DNA of 64,000 bases, taken from positions 515,835 through 579,834 of the forward strand of contig NZ_BNCG01000001.1 in NCBI RefSeq assembly GCF_014656355.1. The letters are read 5' to 3'. Under the pieces are notes generated by a model. That model had not been told where the DNA came from, made no database searches, and was given only the letters and a program-made list of their open reading frames with translations. The position numbers and the translations under genes were made by a program. The stretch comes from Camelimonas fluminis. Its GTDB lineage: Bacteria; Pseudomonadota; Alphaproteobacteria; Rhizobiales; Beijerinckiaceae. Positions 1 to 9,617 of the stretch are shown piece after piece. The stretch's first letter is position 1. Each line of letters starts with the position of its first letter.

Positions 1-415
1 TGTCTGGCGCATGCCGTGTCCTTTTCCCCAACCTTGGCCAGATCCAACCCTGAATCTGATCCGCCTGGAATCAACCAGCCGACATGGAAGAGGTCAATTG
101 TGCGGCGGCGGCGGGCGGCTCACGAGGCGGTTACGCATGGCAAATATTGCGAGCGCCGACGCTGCATGCTGCTGGTCACGAGAAACTGAGGCCGCCGGCT
201 GTCGCGTGGCCTTGCCGTGATCGCCAGCGCGCGGGAGACTCCCTCGCGCCGCCCGTTCCGGATGTTTGCAACCTGAATCAGGGTGATCGTCTATCTTGTT
301 GATATTGCGCATTTTTACCGAAATTTGCGGCGTGCTTGCTTGAAAGCGCCCGCGGCGCAAGGGCAGAATAACGCAGCCGGAGCAGGGCATGACGGGTCAG
401 TCAGGGAGAAACGGT
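1..415. other. intergenic region, no gene seen
   Basis: No reading frame here has a good SD, family resemblance or convincing codon use. The stretch should carry the promoter of the alpha-2-macroglobulin gene, but I could not pick out a clear -35/-10 pair. The window edge cuts the region, so an upstream gene may end just outside. Confidence 0.5.
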
Positions 416-3400
416 ATGGGCAGCAGGCGATCCAGCGAAGCAGGCGCCGCCTTGACGCCGCCTGACGTGAGACTGCCGCGTTCGCAACCGGCGCGCGACG
501 TTCATGCGCGGCGCCGATCCGGCGTCGCCGCCGCCCTGTTCACCGGAGCGCTTTTCACCGGTGCGCTGGTAGCCGGATTTGGCGCCTTTGCGTCGCAACC
601 GGCGCTGGCCCAAGTCCAGGCCCAAGCCCAGGTCCAAGCCCAGGTCCAGACTCAAGCCCAGACCGGGGCCGCGAACCTGGCTCGCCCGGCCGCCCGCCAG
701 GCCGACGTTTTCGTGCGGGAGGATCTGGCCAGCAACGCCGTGCGCCTGGAAACACGGCTGCGGGCCGAGCCAGGAGCCGGCCAGCGGCCGGGCGCGCAGG
801 CTCGCCAGGCTGCGGAAATGGCGCTGGGGCGAGGGCAGTGGGCAACGGCGATGGCCACCGCCCGCGACGCCATCTTCGCTGATGGCAAGGACGCCGCCGC
901 ATGGCTGATCTGGGCCCGCGCCGCCCGTGAGGCCGCGCCGGGCGACCGCTCGAACAGCTGGCGGTTGCGCAATGACGCCATCACCGCCGCTTATGCTGGC
1001 TATCAGTTCGCGACGGAGCGACAGCAGAAGGCCGAAGCGCTGGCGGAACTTGGCGCGGCGCTTGCCGCCACCAGTTCCTGGCGTCCGGCCCTGAACGCCT
1101 ATGCGGCGTCGCTGGCGCTGGCGCCAGCGCCGAACGTGCGCGCCGCCTGGGCCGATCTGCGCAAGAAACACGGCTTCCGCATCACCAATTACAAGGTGGA
1201 TTCCGACGCCGCCTCGCCGCGCGTCTGCTTCACCTTCTCCGAGCCGCTGGCGCGCGGTCGGGTTGATTTCGCGCCCTTCGTGGCGCTGGCCGGCGCCGCC
1301 AATGCGGCGGTGACGACCGAAGGGCAGCAGCTTTGCGTCGACGGGCTCCGCCATGGACAGACTTATGGCGTGGTGCTGCGTCAGGGGCTGCCGTCCGCTG
1401 TCGGCGAGGACCTGCTCGCCAACGCCGACTATCAGATCTATGTCCGCGACCGTTCGGCCATGGCGCGCTTTACCGGCCGCAATTACGTGCTGCCGCGCAC
1501 CGGCCAGGAAGGAATTCCGGTCGTCACGGTCAATACCAGCGCCGTGCGGATCGAGCTGGCGCGGATTGGCGACCGTTCGCTGTTGCCGACCGTGCGCTCG
1601 GGCAATTTCATGGCGCAACTGTCGCGCGATGGCGTCGACGAGGTGCTGACCCAGAAGGGCTACAAGGTCTGGTCCGGCGACCTGGAGGTGAAGTCGCAGC
1701 TCAACGCTGACGTTATCACCGCTTTCCCGGTGCAGGAGGCGACGGGCGGCAAACTGGAGCCGGGCGTCTATGTGATGACCGCCCAGCCGGTCGGCGCCGT
1801 GCCGCTTGATCGGGAATCCGACTACGGCGAGCGGGCGACGCAGTGGTTTGTCGTTTCCGATCTGGGGCTTACGGCCGTTTCTTCCGAGAATGGCGTCAGG
1901 ACGGTTGTGCGCTCTCTGGCCACCGCCAAGCCGGTTTCCGGCGTCGAGGTGCGGCTTGTCGCCCGCAATAATGACGTGCTGGCGACGCAGAAGAGCGACG
2001 CCAGCGGCGTCGTCGCCTTTGACCCGGGGCTGGGGCGCGGCAAGGGGGGCCTTGCCCCCGGCATGGTCGTGGCCAATGGCGCCGATGGCGACTACGGGTT
2101 TCTCGACCTGGAGCAGACCGCGTTCGATTTGAGCGATCGCGGGGTCAAGGGGCGTGAGGCTCCCGGGCCCATGGACGCATTCCTCTTCACGGAGCGCGGC
2201 GTTTATCGTTCCGGCGAAACCGTGTTCCTCACCGCCCTGCTGCGCAACAACCGGGCCGAGGCGACGGCTGGCGCGCCGCTGACCCTGGTGGTGCGTCGGC
2301 CGGATGGCGTGGAATATCGCCGCGCTGTGGTCGAGGACCAGGGGCTGGGCGGCCGGTCGCTGTCAATTCCACTGCTCTCCGGAGCACAGGGCGGCACGTG
2401 GCGGGTCAAGGCCTATGTCGACCCGAAGGGCGATTCCGTCGGCGAGGCCACCTTCCTGGTCGAGGACTATGTGCCTGAGCGGCTGGAGGTGAACCTGAAG
2501 CCGGCCGCGCCGGTGTTGCAGCCGGGCGAGCCGGCCCAGGTGGCGGTGGATGCGCGCTATCTCTATGGCGCGCCTGGCTCCGGGTTGACCGTGAGCGGCG
2601 AGGTTGGCGTCGCCGAGGCGCCGGCGACGGCGGTGAAGGGGCTGGACGGCTACCAGGTTGGCATCGACGATGAAAAATTCGAGGCGGTGACCGCCGAGCT
2701 GGAAGAAACCGTCCGCACCGACGGGGCTGGCAAGGCCGTGGTTTCGGCGCCGGTGAGCGACGTGGCCGCCGCCCGGCCGTTGCAGGCGACCGTGACATTG
2801 CGCGTTGGCGAGGATGGCGGCCGCGCCGTCTCGCGCTCGGTGACGCTGCCGATCCTGCCCGCCGGTCCGGTGATTGGCGTCAAGCGGTTGTTTGGCGAAC
2901 TCAACGCAGGGGCCACGGCCAATTTCGACGTGGTGATGGCCCAACCCGACGGCGCCCGCATGGCCCGGCAGCTGAAATGGAGCCTGTACAAGGTCGAGCG
3001 GCGCTATCAGTGGTTCAACAGCGACGGCCGCTGGAATTCCGAGCCGGTGAAGACCAGCCGCCGCGTCGGCGACGGCGTCATCGAGGCGACGGCCGGGGCT
3101 CCGGCCCGCATCGCCGCGCCGGTGGACTGGGGTTCCTGGCGGCTGGAGGTGACGTCCGATGGCGGCGGAGCCGCCGCGGTCACCAGCGTTTCTTTCCATG
3201 TGGGCTATGGGGTGGAAGCCAGCGCCGATACGCCGGACGCTCTGGAGGTGACGCTGGACAAGGCCGCCTACAAGGCCGGCGACGTGATGCAGGCGCGCAT
3301 TAACGCCCGCTTTGGCGGCACCGCCACGTTGATGATCGTCACGGACCGGGTGCAGCATGAACAGGCCGTGTCGCTGGCCGCAGACGGAACGACGGTAAGC

Positions 3401-5851
3401 GTGCCGGTGAAAGCGGACTGGGGGGCGGGCGCCTATGCGGTGGCCTTCGCCCACCGTCCGCTGGATGTGGCGGCGAAACGCATGCCCGGCCGGGCGCTTG
3501 GCCTGTCGTGGTTCTCCATCGATCGCGAGCAGCGCGAGCTGGGTGTGACGCTGGCGCCGCCCGCGCAGATGCGACCACGCAGCCAGTTGGCGATTCCGGT
3601 GACGCTCACCGGGTTGAAGCCGGGCGAGGAGGCGTTCGTCACCGTCGCGGCGGTGGACGTCGGCATTCTCAACCTGACCCGCTACGAGCCGCCAAGGCCG
3701 CAGAATTATTATCTGGGGCAGCGACAGCTGGGCGCGGAGTTGCGCGACCTTTACGGCTATCTCATCGACGGCATGCAGGGCGCGCGCGGCGCCCTGCGCT
3801 CCGGCGGCGACGCGGCGGCGCTGATGCAGGGCGACGCCCCGACGCAGGAGCCGCTGGCGCGCTATTCCGGCGTGGTCAAGGTCGGGCCGGACGGCAAGAC
3901 GGTGGTGAATTTCGACATCCCGTCGTTCAACGGCGCGGTGCGGGTGATGGCGACGGCGTGGAGCGCCGGCCGCGTCGGCTCGGCCAATACGGACGTGGTG
4001 GTGCGCGATCCGGTGGTCGTCACCGCGACTGCGCCGCGCTTCATGGCCATTGGCGACCAGTCGCGCCTGCACGTCCAGGTGGACAACGTGGACGCGGCGC
4101 CGGGCGACTACGCCGTCAATGTTGATCTGGCTGGCCCCGGCCTCGCGCCGGCCGACGCCCTGTCGCGCACGCTCAAGCTGGCGAAGGGCGGCAAGACCTC
4201 GTTCGAGATCCCGCTGACCGCGACGGGCAAGGGCGTGGTCAGACTCGCCATCCAGGTGAACGGCAGGGACGTGGAGGCGAGCCAGACCGTGGCGCTGCGG
4301 ACCCAGCCCGGCGCGCCGGCGCTGGCGCGGCGGACGGTGCGGCCATTGCCGCCCGGCGCATCGGTCGAGCTGACCGGCGAGTTGCTGGCGGATCTGGTTC
4401 CGGGAACCGGCGTAGCCTCGGTTGCGGCGACCCAGTCGACGGCGCTCAACGCCCCGGCGCTGCTGCGGGCGCTCGATCTTTACCCCTATGGCTGCACCGA
4501 GCAGACGGTGAGCAAGGCGCTGCCGCTGCTGTACAGCAACCAGTTGGCGGCGGCGCACGCCATGCCAGCGGACAATGACGCCGACCGGCGCGTCAACGAT
4601 TCCATCGCCCGCGTGCTGTCGCGGCAGGACAGCAACGGCTCATTCGGCCTGTGGTCCGTGGGCGGCGACGATATCTGGCTCGACGCTTACGTGAGCGACT
4701 TCCTGACCCGGGCGCGCGAACGCGGCTTCTCCGTGCCACAGCAGCCGTTTGATCTGGCGCTGGAGCGGCTGCGCAACACCGTCGCCAACGCCGGCGATTT
4801 CAACGCCAGCAGCAGCGACGGGCTGGCCTACGCCATCTATGTGCTGGCCCGTAACGGCCGGCCGGTGATGGGCGATCTGCGTTATCTCGCGGACACCAAA
4901 ATCAGGGAAATCTCCACGCCGCTGGGACGCGCCCAGGTGGCGGCGGCGCTGGCGCTGCTGGGCGACCGGCCCCGCGCCAACAACGCTTTTGGCGCGGCTG
5001 TGACCAGCCTGAAGAGCGAGACCAGCGGCGTCTGGCGTCCGGACTATGGTTCGCGGCTGCGTGACGGCGCGGCGATCCTGACGCTGGCCGCCGAGGCGGG
5101 CGCAGGCGCCGATCTGGTGCAGCAGGCGGCGACGGTGGTGGAGCAGTCGCGGGCGGTAGTGAACTACACCAGCACCCAGGAGAATGTCTGGCTGCTGCTG
5201 GCGGCCCTGGCGCTGGAGAAGGACGCGAAGAAACTGCGCATCAGCTTCAATGGCGAGACATCCTCCGGCGGACTGTCCCGCAATCTGGACGCCGCGGCGC
5301 TGGCCCAGCCGGTGCGCATTGGCAATGTCGGCGACGAGCCGGCGCAACTCACGGTGACGACCTCGGGCAATCCGCTGACGCCGGAGCCGGAGCTGTCGCG
5401 CGGCTACAAGGTGGAGCGCGCCTATTATCGCCTCGACGGAACGAAGGTTGATCCGGCGACCCTGCGTCAGAACGACCGGCTGGCGGTGATGCTGCGCATC
5501 ACCGAGTCGGCGGCGGAAAACGCCAGGCTGCTGGTGGTGGACCACCTGCCGGCGGGCGTCGAGATCGAGAACCCGAAGCTGGTGGAGGGATCGTCCCTGT
5601 CGGCTTTCGCCTGGGTCGACAAGGACCAGACGGCGCCGTCGGCGACGGAGTTCCGCGACGACCGTTTCGTCGCCGCCTATGAGCGGCGCAAGGGCCAGCC
5701 AGCGTTCATCAATGTGGGCTACATTGTCCGCGTGGTGTCGCCGGGTCGCTTCGTGCATCCGCCGGCGACGGCGGAGGACATGTACCGGCCGGACCGGTTC
5801 GGCCGGTCGGCCTCGGGCGTGATGACGGTGGAGGCGGCGCGCAAGCCGTGA
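416..5851 (+). CDS. alpha-2-macroglobulin family protein (YfhM-like)
   Basis: Bacterial alpha-2-macroglobulin of about 1811 residues. In this family an internal thioester is thought to trap attacking proteases in the periplasm. The thioester motif CTEQ is intact (Cys about 1360, Gln about 1363) inside the YPYGCTEQT block that opens the thioester domain. The N terminus has a hydrophobic export signal ending in an AxA-type site and no lipobox cysteine, so unlike E. coli YfhM it looks soluble or periplasmic rather than lipid-anchored. An Ala/Gln-rich repeat follows the signal, then a helical TPR-like stretch, then the MG domains. I chose ATG 416 because AGGGAG sits 7 bases upstream; ATG 389 is an in-frame alternative. 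The stop overlaps the start of the pbpC-like gene by 4 bases (GTGA), the classic A2M/PBP1C pair. Confidence 0.95.
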   Translation: MGSRRSSEAGAALTPPDVRLPRSQPARDVHARRRSGVAAALFTGALFTGALVAGFGAFASQPALAQVQAQAQVQAQVQTQAQTGAANLARPAARQADVFVREDLASNAVRLETRLRAEPGAGQRPGAQARQAAEMALGRGQWATAMATARDAIFADGKDAAAWLIWARAAREAAPGDRSNSWRLRNDAITAAYAGYQFATERQQKAEALAELGAALAATSSWRPALNAYAASLALAPAPNVRAAWADLRKKHGFRITNYKVDSDAASPRVCFTFSEPLARGRVDFAPFVALAGAANAAVTTEGQQLCVDGLRHGQTYGVVLRQGLPSAVGEDLLANADYQIYVRDRSAMARFTGRNYVLPRTGQEGIPVVTVNTSAVRIELARIGDRSLLPTVRSGNFMAQLSRDGVDEVLTQKGYKVWSGDLEVKSQLNADVITAFPVQEATGGKLEPGVYVMTAQPVGAVPLDRESDYGERATQWFVVSDLGLTAVSSENGVRTVVRSLATAKPVSGVEVRLVARNNDVLATQKSDASGVVAFDPGLGRGKGGLAPGMVVANGADGDYGFLDLEQTAFDLSDRGVKGREAPGPMDAFLFTERGVYRSGETVFLTALLRNNRAEATAGAPLTLVVRRPDGVEYRRAVVEDQGLGGRSLSIPLLSGAQGGTWRVKAYVDPKGDSVGEATFLVEDYVPERLEVNLKPAAPVLQPGEPAQVAVDARYLYGAPGSGLTVSGEVGVAEAPATAVKGLDGYQVGIDDEKFEAVTAELEETVRTDGAGKAVVSAPVSDVAAARPLQATVTLRVGEDGGRAVSRSVTLPILPAGPVIGVKRLFGELNAGATANFDVVMAQPDGARMARQLKWSLYKVERRYQWFNSDGRWNSEPVKTSRRVGDGVIEATAGAPARIAAPVDWGSWRLEVTSDGGGAAAVTSVSFHVGYGVEASADTPDALEVTLDKAAYKAGDVMQARINARFGGTATLMIVTDRVQHEQAVSLAADGTTVSVPVKADWGAGAYAVAFAHRPLDVAAKRMPGRALGLSWFSIDREQRELGVTLAPPAQMRPRSQLAIPVTLTGLKPGEEAFVTVAAVDVGILNLTRYEPPRPQNYYLGQRQLGAELRDLYGYLIDGMQGARGALRSGGDAAALMQGDAPTQEPLARYSGVVKVGPDGKTVVNFDIPSFNGAVRVMATAWSAGRVGSANTDVVVRDPVVVTATAPRFMAIGDQSRLHVQVDNVDAAPGDYAVNVDLAGPGLAPADALSRTLKLAKGGKTSFEIPLTATGKGVVRLAIQVNGRDVEASQTVALRTQPGAPALARRTVRPLPPGASVELTGELLADLVPGTGVASVAATQSTALNAPALLRALDLYPYGCTEQTVSKALPLLYSNQLAAAHAMPADNDADRRVNDSIARVLSRQDSNGSFGLWSVGGDDIWLDAYVSDFLTRARERGFSVPQQPFDLALERLRNTVANAGDFNASSSDGLAYAIYVLARNGRPVMGDLRYLADTKIREISTPLGRAQVAAALALLGDRPRANNAFGAAVTSLKSETSGVWRPDYGSRLRDGAAILTLAAEAGAGADLVQQAATVVEQSRAVVNYTSTQENVWLLLAALALEKDAKKLRISFNGETSSGGLSRNLDAAALAQPVRIGNVGDEPAQLTVTTSGNPLTPEPELSRGYKVERAYYRLDGTKVDPATLRQNDRLAVMLRITESAAENARLLVVDHLPAGVEIENPKLVEGSSLSAFAWVDKDQTAPSATEFRDDRFVAAYERRKGQPAFINVGYIVRVVSPGRFVHPPATAEDMYRPDRFGRSASGVMTVEAARKP
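610..662 (+). repeat. Ala-Gln/Val-Gln coding microsatellite
   Basis: Imperfect hexamer-like repeats (variants of caggcc/caggtc/caagcc) encode an alternating A/V-Q tract directly behind the predicted signal-peptide cleavage site of the alpha-2-macroglobulin. It probably acts as a flexible linker and may vary in length between strains. Confidence 0.6.
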
Positions 5852-8082
5852 GCGGGACCGAAACAGCAGGGGGGACGGCCTCTGGCGGGCGTCGCGGCCG
5901 GTTGCTGCGGCGGCTGGGGCTGGTTGCGCTGCTGCTGACCACGGCCGGCGCCGGCGCCGGCTATCTGGCGCTGCAACACTATGCGGCTTCGCTGGGGCCG
6001 ATTGATCTCAGCGTGTTGCAGCGAACCTCGCCGCTGGCGCTGGACCGGGATGGGCGGCTGTTGCGCGCCTTCGCCACGCCGGAAGGGCGCTGGCGACTGC
6101 CGGTGAAGCTGACCGAGGTCGATCCGCATTTCATCAATCTGCTCAAGGCTTATGAGGACCGGCGCTTTGATGCGCACGGCGGCGTCGACCCTTTTGGCGT
6201 GGCGCGGGCGGCGTGGCAGCTGGCGCGCAACGGCCGGGTCGTGTCCGGCGCCTCGACGCTCAGCATGCAGGCGGCGCGGCTGCTGGAGCCGCGTGAGGCG
6301 CGCAGTTTCTCCGCCAAGCTGCGGCAGATGGTGCGGGCGGTGCAACTGGAGCGCCGCCTGGGCAAGGAGGGCGTGCTTGTCGCCTATCTGACCCTCGCGC
6401 CCTATGGCGGCAATATCGAAGGGGTGCGCGCCGCCTCGCTGATTTATTTTGGCAAGGAGCCGGCGCGGCTCTCCACCGCCGAGGCGGCGTTGCTGGTGGC
6501 GCTGCCCCAGTCTCCCGAGGCGCGCCGGCCGGATCGGAATCCGGCCGCCGCCGGCGCGGCGCGGGCGCGGGTGCTGCAGCGTGGCCTGGAGGCCGGCGCG
6601 CTGGTCGCCGCCGAGACCGAACGCGCCAGCGCCGCCGCCATGCCGGCGGCGCGACGGGCGCTGCCAATGCTGGCCCCGCATCTGGCCGAACAGGCCATTG
6701 CCGCGCAAGACGGCGGCTCAGGCGTCGCCGCGCCCGTCTACATGGCGGCGCTGGAACCGGAGGCAGTGATCGCCCTGGTTCCGGGTGCCCCCGGCCAGGG
6801 CGCGCAGGTCGCGCCGAAGGCGGGAACCAATGTGACGCTCGCCATTGACGCCCGCCTGCAGGCCGCATTGCAGGCGCTGGCCGAGGAGCGCGCGGCGGGG
6901 CTGGGACGGCGCATCTCCGCCGCGATTGTCGTTGTCGACAACGCCACCGGCGAGGTGCGGGCGCATGTGGGATCGCCGGATTATTTTGATGCGGAGCGGG
7001 CCGGGGCGGTCGACGCCAGCCGGGCGGTTCGCTCGCCGGGCTCGGCGCTGAAGCCGTTCATCTATGGCCTCGCCTTCGAGCAGGGGTTGGCCCATCCGGA
7101 AACCGTGCTGGACGACCGTCCATCACGCTATGGCGCATGGGCGCCGGAGAACTTCGAGATGGGGTTCCTGGGCACGGTCAGCGCCCGCAAGGCGTTGCAG
7201 ATGTCCCTGAACCTGCCGGCGGTGGAGTTACTGTCGGAGCTTGGCGCGCCGCAATTGCTGGCGCGACTGCGCGGCGCCGGGGCGCGGCTGGCCATGCCGG
7301 ACGACGCTTCGCCGGGGCTGGCAGTGGGGCTTGGCGGCCTCGGCGTGTCGCTGGTCGATCTCACCATGCTTTACGTGGGGCTGGCGCGCGGCGGCGACGT
7401 GGTTCCACTGCGCTGGCGGCTGGACGATCCGGTGGGGCAGACCCGGCGGCTCACGGATCCGGTCGCGGCCTGGTATGTGGCCGACGCCCTGCGCGAGGCG
7501 CCGCCGCCAGCCAACGCGGTGACCGGGCGGATTGCCTTCAAGACCGGGACTTCATGGGGCTACCGCGACGCCTGGGCCATCGGTTACGACCGCCGTTATA
7601 CGGTCGGCGTCTGGCTGGGGCGGGCTGACGGCGCTTCGGTTCCCGGTCTGGTGGGGCGTGTCGCGGCGGCGCCGGTGCTGTTCGACGCCTTTGCCCGCAT
7701 CGGCGGCGAACCGCAGCCCTTGCCGCAACCGCCTGGCGTGCTCAGGGCGACGGCGGCGACGTTGCCGCCGCCGTTGCGACATTTGCGCAAGGGCGCGCCC
7801 AAGACCATCGCCGCGACGCTGATTCCGCCGCTGCGCATTTCGTTCCCGCCGGATGGCTCCAGCATCGATCTGGGCGCGGGGTCGGGGGGAGCCTTGCCGG
7901 ATCTGGCCCTGCGCGCCAATGGCGGCGCGCCGCCGTTGCGCTGGTTTGTCAATGGTGCGCCGGTCGGCGAGGCGCAGATGCGACGGCAGAGCTTCTGGAA
8001 ACCCGATGGCGCCGGTTTCGCGCGGGTGTCGGTGATGGATTCGCGCGGAACCAGCGACAGTGTGCAGGTGCGCATCGAGTAG
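5848..8082 (+). CDS. pbpC: penicillin-binding protein 1C (bifunctional transglycosylase/transpeptidase)
   Basis: A 744-residue class A PBP. It has one N-terminal membrane helix (about residues 18-40) and a GT51 glycosyltransferase domain with the catalytic Glu103 in the EDRRF motif. The transpeptidase domain has SALK at Ser399, the SLN motif at 453-455 and KTGT from Lys565. The last ~90 residues match the PBP1C C-terminal (BiPBP_C) domain. It polymerises and cross-links peptidoglycan on the periplasmic face. The GTG start overlaps the stop of the alpha-2-macroglobulin gene (GTGA), so the two are translationally coupled; this pairing is common and suggests damage-linked cell wall repair. No clear terminator follows. 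Confidence 0.96.
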   Translation: MSGTETAGGTASGGRRGRLLRRLGLVALLLTTAGAGAGYLALQHYAASLGPIDLSVLQRTSPLALDRDGRLLRAFATPEGRWRLPVKLTEVDPHFINLLKAYEDRRFDAHGGVDPFGVARAAWQLARNGRVVSGASTLSMQAARLLEPREARSFSAKLRQMVRAVQLERRLGKEGVLVAYLTLAPYGGNIEGVRAASLIYFGKEPARLSTAEAALLVALPQSPEARRPDRNPAAAGAARARVLQRGLEAGALVAAETERASAAAMPAARRALPMLAPHLAEQAIAAQDGGSGVAAPVYMAALEPEAVIALVPGAPGQGAQVAPKAGTNVTLAIDARLQAALQALAEERAAGLGRRISAAIVVVDNATGEVRAHVGSPDYFDAERAGAVDASRAVRSPGSALKPFIYGLAFEQGLAHPETVLDDRPSRYGAWAPENFEMGFLGTVSARKALQMSLNLPAVELLSELGAPQLLARLRGAGARLAMPDDASPGLAVGLGGLGVSLVDLTMLYVGLARGGDVVPLRWRLDDPVGQTRRLTDPVAAWYVADALREAPPPANAVTGRIAFKTGTSWGYRDAWAIGYDRRYTVGVWLGRADGASVPGLVGRVAAAPVLFDAFARIGGEPQPLPQPPGVLRATAATLPPPLRHLRKGAPKTIAATLIPPLRISFPPDGSSIDLGAGSGGALPDLALRANGGAPPLRWFVNGAPVGEAQMRRQSFWKPDGAGFARVSVMDSRGTSDSVQVRIE

Positions 8083-8601
8083 CGGTGCAAGGCGCCCGGG
8101 AGGGGCAACGCAACTGGTGCGTTTTGCTCCATCTTTGCGGATGTGCGCGATCTCTGGTTGCGTCGACGGTTTCCCGGACGCGAGCATTCTTGTCGGGAGC
8201 TGGCGGGATGGGCAAAATTCCGCCGGATCGGAACCTCTGACCGGGGAAATGTCCCTGATTTTGGCTTAAGCGCCATGAGTCAGGCGGCGTACAGTCCTTA
8301 AAAAGCTCCAATGTTCCGGTATCGGTCGCAACAGGTTCATGGGGTGATTTCGGGACGACTTCGCCGGGCCGCCGGGATTTATGACCAGACGCTTGCGGGC
8401 AGGGCTGACGCCCGACGGCCCGGTTGAGGCTCTGGGGCGCGATCCCCATATAGGGACCGTGGAATTGCTCCGCGCATGGGATGAGTTCGGCTCCGGCGTG
8501 TGTGAGAGCGCTTCAGGTGTTTTTCGGCGCCGCCCGCGCTCCGGACTGACGTGTCGTCAGGTGGATTGTCGCGAGCGCGTTGTTTGCTGAGAGGGTGACT
8601 G
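8083..8601. other. intergenic region between pbpC and the PRC-barrel gene
   Basis: About 520 bases with no credible gene. It contains the half-motif ggaattgctccg near 8461, related to the dispersed inverted repeat noted elsewhere, and presumably the promoter of the PRC-barrel gene. No terminator hairpin was recognised behind pbpC. Confidence 0.5.
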
Positions 8602-9159
8602 ATGAGGATCAGGTTTGGGGCCGTTTCCCGCATGGCGCTGGTGGCAGTGATGCTGGCTGGAGCCGCCGGAATGGCCGCGCCGGCGCTGGCGCAGGCCAAT
8701 GGCGAGGCTCCGGCGGCGGCCGGCGCCGTGACGGCGACAGGCAAGGACGCGACACGCGCGCCGACGGCGGTTGGCGCCGTGGCGGCGGCGACGGCCACCT
8801 CCGCGACCGCATTCTACAGTGGCCAGAGCGGGTCGCAGTGGATGGCGAGCAAGCTGATCGGAGCGACGGTTGTCGGCGCTGACGACAAGGCCGTTGGAGC
8901 CATCACCGACCTGGTGCTGGGGCCGGCGGGCGCGACCGAAGGCGCCGTGATTGGCGTGGGAGGTTTCCTCGGCGTCGGCGAGAAAAAGGTCGCCGTGCCG
9001 TTTGGCAAACTTGAGGTCGTGCGTGGCGAGGACGGCAAGGTCGACAAGATCCGGGTCGCCCTGTCCCGTGACGAGCTGGAAAAGGCTCCGACCTTCGTCA
9101 CGCTGGCTGAACAGAAAGCCAGGGCCAAAGCCTCGGAGCCGGCCAAGCCGTCGAAGTGA
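8602..9159 (+). CDS. exported PRC-barrel domain protein
   Basis: A 185-residue protein with an N-terminal signal peptide (hydrophobic core about residues 8-24, AxA site at ALAQA), an Ala/Thr-rich linker, and a PRC-barrel domain from about residue 75 to 160 (start WMASKLIGATV, then GAITDLVLGP and VGEKKVAVPF). Exported single-domain PRC-barrel proteins are frequent in Hyphomicrobiales and their role is not established; an envelope or stress role is inference. The SD AGAGGG precedes the ATG. It stands alone and is closed by a strong terminator. Confidence 0.9.
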   Translation: MRIRFGAVSRMALVAVMLAGAAGMAAPALAQANGEAPAAAGAVTATGKDATRAPTAVGAVAAATATSATAFYSGQSGSQWMASKLIGATVVGADDKAVGAITDLVLGPAGATEGAVIGVGGFLGVGEKKVAVPFGKLEVVRGEDGKVDKIRVALSRDELEKAPTFVTLAEQKARAKASEPAKPSK

Positions 9160-9193
9160 GGCTGCCAGGCGCGTCCGATATCCTGGTTTGCAC

Positions 9194-9233
9194 AACGACA
9201 ATGCCCGCGCCTGTTGCGGGCATTGTCGTTTTT
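9194..9233 (+). terminator. Rho-independent terminator behind the PRC-barrel gene
   Basis: A perfect 15-bp stem (9194-9208 with 9216-9230), a 7-base loop and a T run. It lies 35 bases after the stop codon. Confidence 0.92.
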
Positions 9234-9617
9234 GCCGGCTTGCGGGACCTGGCCGCTGCTGGCCGGCCTGCATGGGAAGGTGAGGGCAGGCGCTGATGGG
9301 CCAGCGCTTTTTGGCCAGGCGGAAACCTCTGGTCGATCGGAATTCGCTCAAAACAGGGAAAACCGGAGCAATTGCCGATCCGTGCAGGCCGGGAATTGCT
9401 CCGGGGCCAGTGAACAAATCTGAGCTGTGAGGCGGCTCATGTCAGGTCGCCGGGACGGTGCATCGGCGACCTGCAAAGCTCAGGCCGGCGCACGCATGTC
9501 CTTGCAGGAAATGCGTGCGCCGCGCCAACTTCCCCAAAGCTCAATGCGTCTGACCCTTTGGCTTTTGGCGCCAGCAGCTCCACGGATCAGGAAGCTCTCC
9601 AGCCTGGACAGCGCCTG
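9234..9617. other. intergenic region with an inverted repeat
   Basis: No gene seen. The notable content is an 11-bp perfect inverted repeat (see the next entry). The region separates the terminated PRC-barrel gene from the 3' end of the minus-strand ABC operon. Confidence 0.5.
9363..9404. repeat. inverted repeat, likely dispersed intergenic element
   Basis: ccggagcaatt (9363-9373) is repeated in inverted form at 9394-9404 with a 20-base spacer. Related motifs occur near 25598-25643, 27391, 39975 and 50345, which suggests a degenerate family of intergenic palindromes rather than a gene-specific operator. Confidence 0.5.

Noticed and set aside
401..1618. Long open frame on the minus strand opposite the alpha-2-macroglobulin gene
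   Set aside because: The codon pattern belongs to the plus-strand gene, which has intact motifs; high-GC genes generate long antisense frames. The same applies to the minus-strand frames at 2363-4558 and 4640-5758.
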